A program made the translations under genes and the position numbers. Positions 59,008 to 64,000 of a stretch of DNA of 64,000 nucleotides are shown here, piece by piece. Every line of letters begins with the position of its first letter. The first letter of the stretch is position 1. The notes under the pieces were generated by a model. It ran no database searches. It saw only the letters and a list, made by a program, of their open reading frames with translations, and had not been told where the DNA came from. The stretch comes from Cystobasidiopsis lactophilus (Eukaryota > Basidiomycota > Agaricostilbomycetes > Agaricostilbales > Chionosphaeraceae), in NCBI GenBank assembly GCA_001599975.1, contig BCIO01000001.1, forward strand, positions 3,076,293-3,140,292, written 5' to 3'.

Positions 59008-62000
59008 TCATACTGCGCCCGTGGGAGCGGTCACATCGCCTTCAGAAGCAGGCGTCGCGTCGGAAGTGAGAGAGGCGATGGCCTTCTCTCGCAAGTCGAT
59101 CAGCTCCTTGCTCTTGATGCGAAAGCCTTCGCAGGCAGACTGTTCGCCATTGAACGTTCAAACAGGTAAGATTTCGGTTCTGGGAAAGACCAGACGGACC
59201 TTGATCAGCTTCTCAGTTTGGTGGATGGTGCTCGTCATGGACCTGAGGAGGACGTAGAGGTCGGAGCCCGAGTCAGAGGCTAGGATTTCGGCGCTGTTCA
59301 TGCTTAAAATGGCCAGAGAAAGCCTCTGCGAGGTAGACCTTGGTGTGAGGAGAGTGTCGACCAGTACCAGGATCAAAAGATCACCCACAAACAGAACGAT
59401 GGCTCCGTCGCATAGGAAGATATCAAACACCCGCAGAAGCGTCTGTATGTCCTTCAGTCAAGTTTACGATGGAGGTGTGGAGAATTGCTCACTCTGATTG
59501 GGAGTGTCATAGAAAACAAACTTAGAAACCAGCCGAAGGTGACGGCCTCGAGCTCGACATCGTTCTCTTCCAGATGGTTGTGTATTGCTGGTAGGTGCTT
59601 AGCAACCAAGACTTTCAGGACTCGTTGGTCGGCCCGAGACACCAGAAGCGATGGCGTGAAATAATCGGAGGGCAGGATCCGCTAACCGCCCGCATCAGTC
59701 TGAGCTCGCCCTGAGAAGAGGCCGTGTCTCACGTCAATGATGCAGCAAAGGACCCAGAAAGCGTCTTCCTCCGTCGGGAGTGCCAGCAAGAGGGTGCCAG
59801 CAATTAAGTTCATGCCTTGGCAGTACCCGACCTCCGGGTTGTGCCTGCTTGCACCATTTCAGAACCCACGTTCAAGCTGGTCAAGAAAAAAAAAACTTGC
59901 CATGAGTATGCTACGAGGATCCGTCGTAGCTTAGCAACACCGGGGCCATCGCCACCGAAGAAGACTGGGTGGTCCAGGGTAAGCTTTCGGCAAGTTCCGA
60001 AAGGCAGCACGCACTGTTAGTCCCAAAAGTTCGCCCAACGTCGGCGTCTGTAGATTCGGTAAACTGCCCTTAGTGAACGCTGAGTACCAGCAGAGAGCGC
60101 CACGCACTGATCTGCTTCAAGCACAAACTGTCCTCGCTGCCTTCCGACTTTTGCAGCAGCTCAGCGTAGTGCCCTGGCTCCCTCACCTCGGTTGCCCCGC
60201 TAAGCTCTGCCCAGATCGATGGCCTGTACGCGATAGGGATACCAGATCGCACAAGCTTCTTGAAGTCTTTCCACGCCTCCTTGCCCTCCTTCCCCGAAAC
60301 GCCCATGCGGGCAATGCCCACTAGGTTCTCTGTCCACAACGACTCCTCTTGATTAGAAGACGCAAATATGGCGGCCAGCGCTGGCGACTTTGAAGTTCTG
60401 TTTTCTCTGCGAGCGGCAGACGCAAGAGCATCGGCCGCGGGCTGAGCATTGCTGGCTCGCCTCTTCTTCAAAAACTCGTCCCAGTCGGCCAACAAAGAAT
60501 TTTCCTGAGCTTCGTTGATGTCGTCTAACTGGGAGAGGAGCCGCTTCACACTGACGGCGCCTTCGGCCGCGTCCGCTTTGGCCGATTCGTCCGCGCCAGC
60601 TGGCACGGCAGCCCCGTGGGCGAGAGCCGCCTCCTGCTGTCTTTGCCGAAGCTCACGATACACCTTCATGCCATTTTTCTCGTGCAGGAAACCATAGCGG
60701 TCCACCAGCTGATCCATGCCTTGGTGGCCATCTCCAGTCGAAGAAAAGGCGGGTGGCCTCGAATCTACGGCGACAATAGTATCGAGCTCGACAGTTCCGG
60801 CATCAGCGTTGGAATTGACTGCTGGCGGCGCTGCGCTCGTCGATTGCCCCGTTGGCGGCACCAACGACGCCTGAAAGACGGAGTTCGACCGGCCCAAAGT
60901 CGGTAGAGTGACGGTCGGCTCAGCTGCGGACGCTGAGACCGAACCAGAGCTGTGCCACTTTGTTGCCGCAGGCAAAAGCGCCATGGCCTTGCTGAAGACT
61001 GTGGGAGCCGCCTTGGCATCCTGCGCCGAGGCGTGGCTGGCGATGGACGAGGATGACACCGACCGAGCCATGTCGGTCGAGCCCGTCACAGACTTGGCGG
61101 AAGAAGCAGCGCCCAGCTGGTCGATGGCAACCTCTGAAACACGGCGGGATATGGACGTCGAGCGCGAGCGGACCATGCTGGAGCGCCGCGATTCGGTGGT
61201 CGACGGAGCCGCCGCTGTAAAGTTGGCCACCAAGGGCGACGACTGCTGACTGGTCGGGTTTGATAGAGCGGGAAGAGGGGTGATTGGGACAGAAAGGGCT
61301 GGGCTGTCGATTTGCCGCTTGGATAGGAGGTTGTGCACCGGCGAGGCTTTGGCCAGGTTCAGCGAGTGCAGACCCGCTGACGAGACCGTCCCCAAAGATG
61401 TAATGGTGGATTCGACCGGGTGCGAGGACGAAGAGGTGCCGAGGGTGGTGCTGTGCGAAGAATCCGAGTTGAGCGAGGAAGAGCTGGCGCTGGTGGTCAA
61501 GTCTTGTGCCTTCTTCCCTCCACTACCACTACCTCCCCCAAAGACGCCTGCCGCCCACCCAGAAATGCCCGACTTGCTTTGGCTGTGGCTGTGGGCTGAG
61601 TGGACGCTCTCGGAGTCTTCCTTATCGCTGGAGGTCTTGCGTTCTGAAACTAACTTGCCGCCAAACAAGCGAGCAGATAGAGACATATGTCGACTGCGTT
61701 TGTCGGATTGGGAAGAAGCGGATGCTTCCAGAGGCAAAGAATGGGCTAGGGCGTCTGCCTCGAAAGGCATCTCCGACATGGCTTCGTCCAGCGCAGCATC
61801 GATCATGTTCTGCAGCGCCTGGGTGTGAGTAGAGGGTCACAAATGAAGGCAAGCAGAGGTAACGTACGGTCGGTTGCGCTGTTGGCCAGTGCGACGGCAG
61901 GTCCTCCATATCGACCTTCCTAGGTGCCACGCCGCTCTCCGGCCCAACCCTTAGCTCCCATTTCTCTCTGGATACCGTACCAGACGGCTCCGCTTGAGAC

Positions 62001-62524
62001 TGGAGCGATGAACGGGCTCTGAGCAGGGTGCGCTCGATCAGCTGCTTGGAAGTGTGCTCTTGAAGCAGCTGCAGCAGGGCGGGGACCTCAGCGTTTCGCA
62101 AGGCTGAGAGCTGCTCAGCAACTTGGTCCGCCTGGTCGAGCTGCTTTGACAGGGTTGCGATGACCAGGCCGGCGAGTTCGAGCGGCAACAACTGCAGGCT
62201 CGAAGCGGTCCCCTCGAGGTGCCGGACCAGCTCTCCTTGCGACAGGACGCTCGGGGACGATGGTAGCTTGAGTACGAAGGCCAGCTCTTCTGGCGCCGGC
62301 GCCGGATGGGCTGGCTCATCAACTGGAGGTGCTGTTGATTCCGACCCTCCTGCCGGCTGACCCTCGCTCTCGTTGGCGACGGGCACCGCGAAGTAGCTGG
62401 TCCCCTGCTGTCGGGGGCTCTCTTCAGGGCTCAGTGGATGCCAAGACATGCTGCCGACTCCGGCGTCGAAGCGTCGTCTTGGAACAACAAATGATCTGCG
62501 GGCTTCGCGAGGCAGGTTGCTCAT
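59008..62524 (-). CDS. TBC-domain Rab GTPase-activating protein
   Basis: Stimulates GTP hydrolysis by a Rab, so it acts in vesicle traffic; the target Rab is unknown. Start ATG 62524. A disordered N-terminal half is rich in Ser, Ala and Pro, with helices (ELVRHLEGTASSLQLLPLEL; LDQADQVAEQLSALRNAE). VDRYGFLHEKNGMKVYREL, found before the TBC domain in related fungal GAPs, comes next. The TBC domain runs RSGIPIAYRPSIWAELSG, DVGRTFG (the phase of the 60000-60070 junction is not settled), DHPVFFGGDGPGVAKLRRIL, AYSW, then HNPEVGYCQGMNLIAGTLL after a GC-AG intron (59845-59900), AFWVLCCIID, VTFGWFLSLFSMTLPI and VFDIFLCDGAIVLF. The IxxDxxR arginine-finger region is represented by DVGRT, and YCQGMN supplies the conserved Gln. 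The end is EGDVTAPTGAV at 59008. At least eight introns. Confidence 0.86.
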
Positions 62525-62694
62525 GGCTCATCGGGGTGCCAATTCTGAAAGGTCATACAGCTTGCAAGACAAGGCAGAGTCTGCTGGTACATCGAGTCCG
62601 TCCCATAGTCGTAAAGTATGCTCGTAAAATCAACCTGCATCATCAAGTGGGTCCCGTTGTGGCGATTGTGGCGATAGCTGATTCGCAGATGCCG

Positions 62695-64000
62695 TCAGTC
62701 CACGATGGACAACTCTCGCTTCCGAGCCGGAGAATAGAGGTCTTTGTAGGTGTCCCAAACTCTGAGCACGCACGACAGTCTGAGATTCGGGTGGGCCAAG
62801 CGAGCAAAGCGAGAGAATCTCACCTCTGGAGCTCTGCGATGTACAGGCTCTGCGTCTCTTCAAGCATTTCTTGCGTCGGGTTGGCGCATTTTTGGGTTCG
62901 AATTGGGCGGCCGCAGACGCAGACGATTGGGTGGCGAAAGGGCATCAGGCCCAAGGTGTCTGTTTTGTCATCCTCGCGGTCAAGACGGGGCAAAAAGGGG
63001 TGCCAATCAGCTACAATTGGCCTCACAGTTGAAGATGCCACGCCCGAAGAAGATGGGCATGGTGAAGCCAAAAACCTTTTGAAACTTCTTTTGGAAGGTG
63101 CGCAGGCGAGTGCCGCGCTGGTTCGCCAGCTGGTTGAAGATATCATTTTCTGAATGAGCGCATCAGTACAGAAGGACAATGTCCGGGAAAAGCGGGCCAC
63201 GCACCACCAAAGCTGAAGCATGGCACCAAATCTGCGCCTTCTCGGATGGCCAACTTGATAAAGCCCAGGCGGCGTCTCAGGGTCAGGTCGGCCGTTCCAG
63301 GGTGGGCAGAGAGCTATCAAGAGATCTCAGCTGGCCATAAAAACCGAGGTTTTCTCGAGACCACCCACGGATTCCGCCGCGCCGCCAACCACGACCGTCA
63401 ATGCGCTTCCCGGCCCTTGACGCAGAATGTTTTGGCAGCTGGAGTAGGAGACGCTGCAGATCCCCAACGACAATAGGAGGTCTCTGTAAAAGGGCAGCTG
63501 AAAGTTGGTTTTGAGGGTCAAAAGGTGTGGCCGCAAGCCGGGAAAAAGCTTGGAGAAGTCGGTGGCGTCCGAACCGAAATTGGCCATGGCTCCCACGCCA
63601 ATGATGCCTACCACATACTGTCAGGGATCGATTTTGGGCCATCAGCTGAATGTCTTACCATGTGGGTGGTATCTGCGCCGCCCAACAGGGTAAGAACGTG
63701 GAGTGGGACCAGGAACAAGCGACTGCACCCAAAGACATATGTGCGATCAGCCGGAAGATCGACGGTCTTGATGAGCGAGACTGGGAAGTAGGAAGCGAAC
63801 AGCTTCCAGAACCTGCAGCCGGTTCGGTGTCAGTGACTAGTGCACCCAGGAGCCAGCTCTGGGCCTACCGAGCTTTGCGAATGTAGTCAGATGGCCGTCC
63901 GCCGTGGTTTTGAGCATCATCAATGACCAAGGCCCAGGTGAGATAGGCGATGAGGAGGGGCCACAGTCGGGGCAAAGAGCTTTGGGCGGCGGAGCCGTTG
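62695..64000 (-). CDS. DGA1: Diacylglycerol O-acyltransferase, DGAT2 family (partial: 5' end beyond window)
   Basis: ER and lipid-droplet enzyme that makes triacylglycerol from diacylglycerol and acyl-CoA. Only the part after the first membrane segment is here; the start lies past 64000. Seen on the minus strand: WPLLIAYLTWALVIDDAQNHGGRPSDYIRKAR, in which GGR-S-W/Y-R is a family motif; FWKLFASYFPVSLIKTVDL with the YFP motif; YVFGYHPHG split by introns, with the HPHG active-site motif; IIGVGAMANFGSDATDFSKLFPG; LLLSLGICSVSYSSCQNILRQ; VVVGGAAES then LSAHPGTADLTLRRRLGFIKLA; ADLVPCFSFG then ENDIFNQLANQRGTRL; FGFTMPIFFGRGIFN; PIVCVCGRPIRTQKCANPTQE; and finally RVWDTYKDLYSPARKRELSI with VD and stop at 62695. 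Most introns are short (about 45-70 nt) and in phase, and the gene looks intact. Confidence 0.94.

Noticed and set aside
59158-59700. Short, small-protein-like frames (VFDIFLCDGAIVLF, AILSMNSAEILAS), considered as a separate gene such as a coatomer zeta subunit
   Set aside because: They match the C-terminal part of a TBC domain (TFGWFLSLF...VFDIFLCDG), and the N-terminal part lies upstream on the same strand.
60000-60070. A 31-nt intron (GTGCGTGC...GAAAG) in the TBC gene
   Set aside because: It is too short and does not restore phase. The junction between DVGRTFG and DHPVFFGG is left unresolved instead.

Overview
The window is nuclear DNA of a fungus, most likely a basidiomycete. Nearly every gene is cut by several short GT-AG introns, mostly 45-110 nt. 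Gene spacing is tight (about 25 protein genes in 64 kb) and the DNA is moderately GC-rich. The protein set is eukaryotic and fungal: Ste7/Fuz7-type MAPKK, ergosteryl-glucosidase-type GH5, Bzz1, Npr3, Ofd1/Tpa1 and a hydroxyornithine acyltransferase. The compact, intron-rich style would fit a small-genome Pucciniomycotina or Ustilaginomycotina, but I cannot place it more finely. I saw no mobile element, CRISPR array, rRNA gene or viral relic.

Layout, left to right. 1-0.95 kb: no supported gene. 1-14.2 kb: serine carboxypeptidase (-), MutY DNA glycosylase (+), a disordered coiled-coil protein (-), a MAPKK (-), a GH5_12 steryl-glucosidase-like enzyme (-), an L1-domain ribosome-biogenesis protein (+) and a small membrane protein (-). 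14.7-25.8 kb: GABA/amino-acid permease (+), Bzz1 F-BAR/C1/SH3 protein (-), a Red1-like zinc-finger protein (+) and condensin CAP-H (-). 25.9-42.6 kb: Sec7 ARF-GEF (+), METTL25-like methyltransferase (-), vacuolar-type amino-acid transporter (+), acylaminoacyl-peptidase-like S9 enzyme (+), siderophore-type acyltransferase (-) and Cdc73 of the Paf1 complex (-). 43.1-57.2 kb: a small secreted coiled-coil protein (+), an intron-bearing tRNA-Gly(CCC) (-), a family X DNA polymerase (+), an Ofd1/Tpa1 dioxygenase (+), Cdc48 (-) and Npr3 (+). 57.4-64 kb: ALY/REF mRNA export adaptor (-), a TBC Rab-GAP (-) and the 3' part of a DGAT2 diacylglycerol acyltransferase (-) that runs off the right edge.

The genes are mostly housekeeping and arranged as alternating divergent and convergent pairs. 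Several head-to-head pairs share very short promoters (99, 155 and 167 bp). I find no biosynthetic cluster or defence island. Loose themes are DNA repair (MutY, PolX), RNA fate (Red1, ALY, Cdc73), trafficking (Sec7, TBC, Bzz1) and nitrogen/TORC1 nutrition (GABA permease, vacuolar transporter, Npr3). These are probably coincidental neighbours.

The most interesting signals are in gene structure. The ALY/REF gene has an unusually long intron inside its RRM. Cdc48 has a first coding exon that is only the ATG. Two introns look like GC-AG introns. One reading frame seems to need removal of only 24 nt. I did not find a convincing new biological system. Exon-intron boundaries were worked out by eye from family conservation; gene spans run from the chosen ATG to the inferred stop and include introns.
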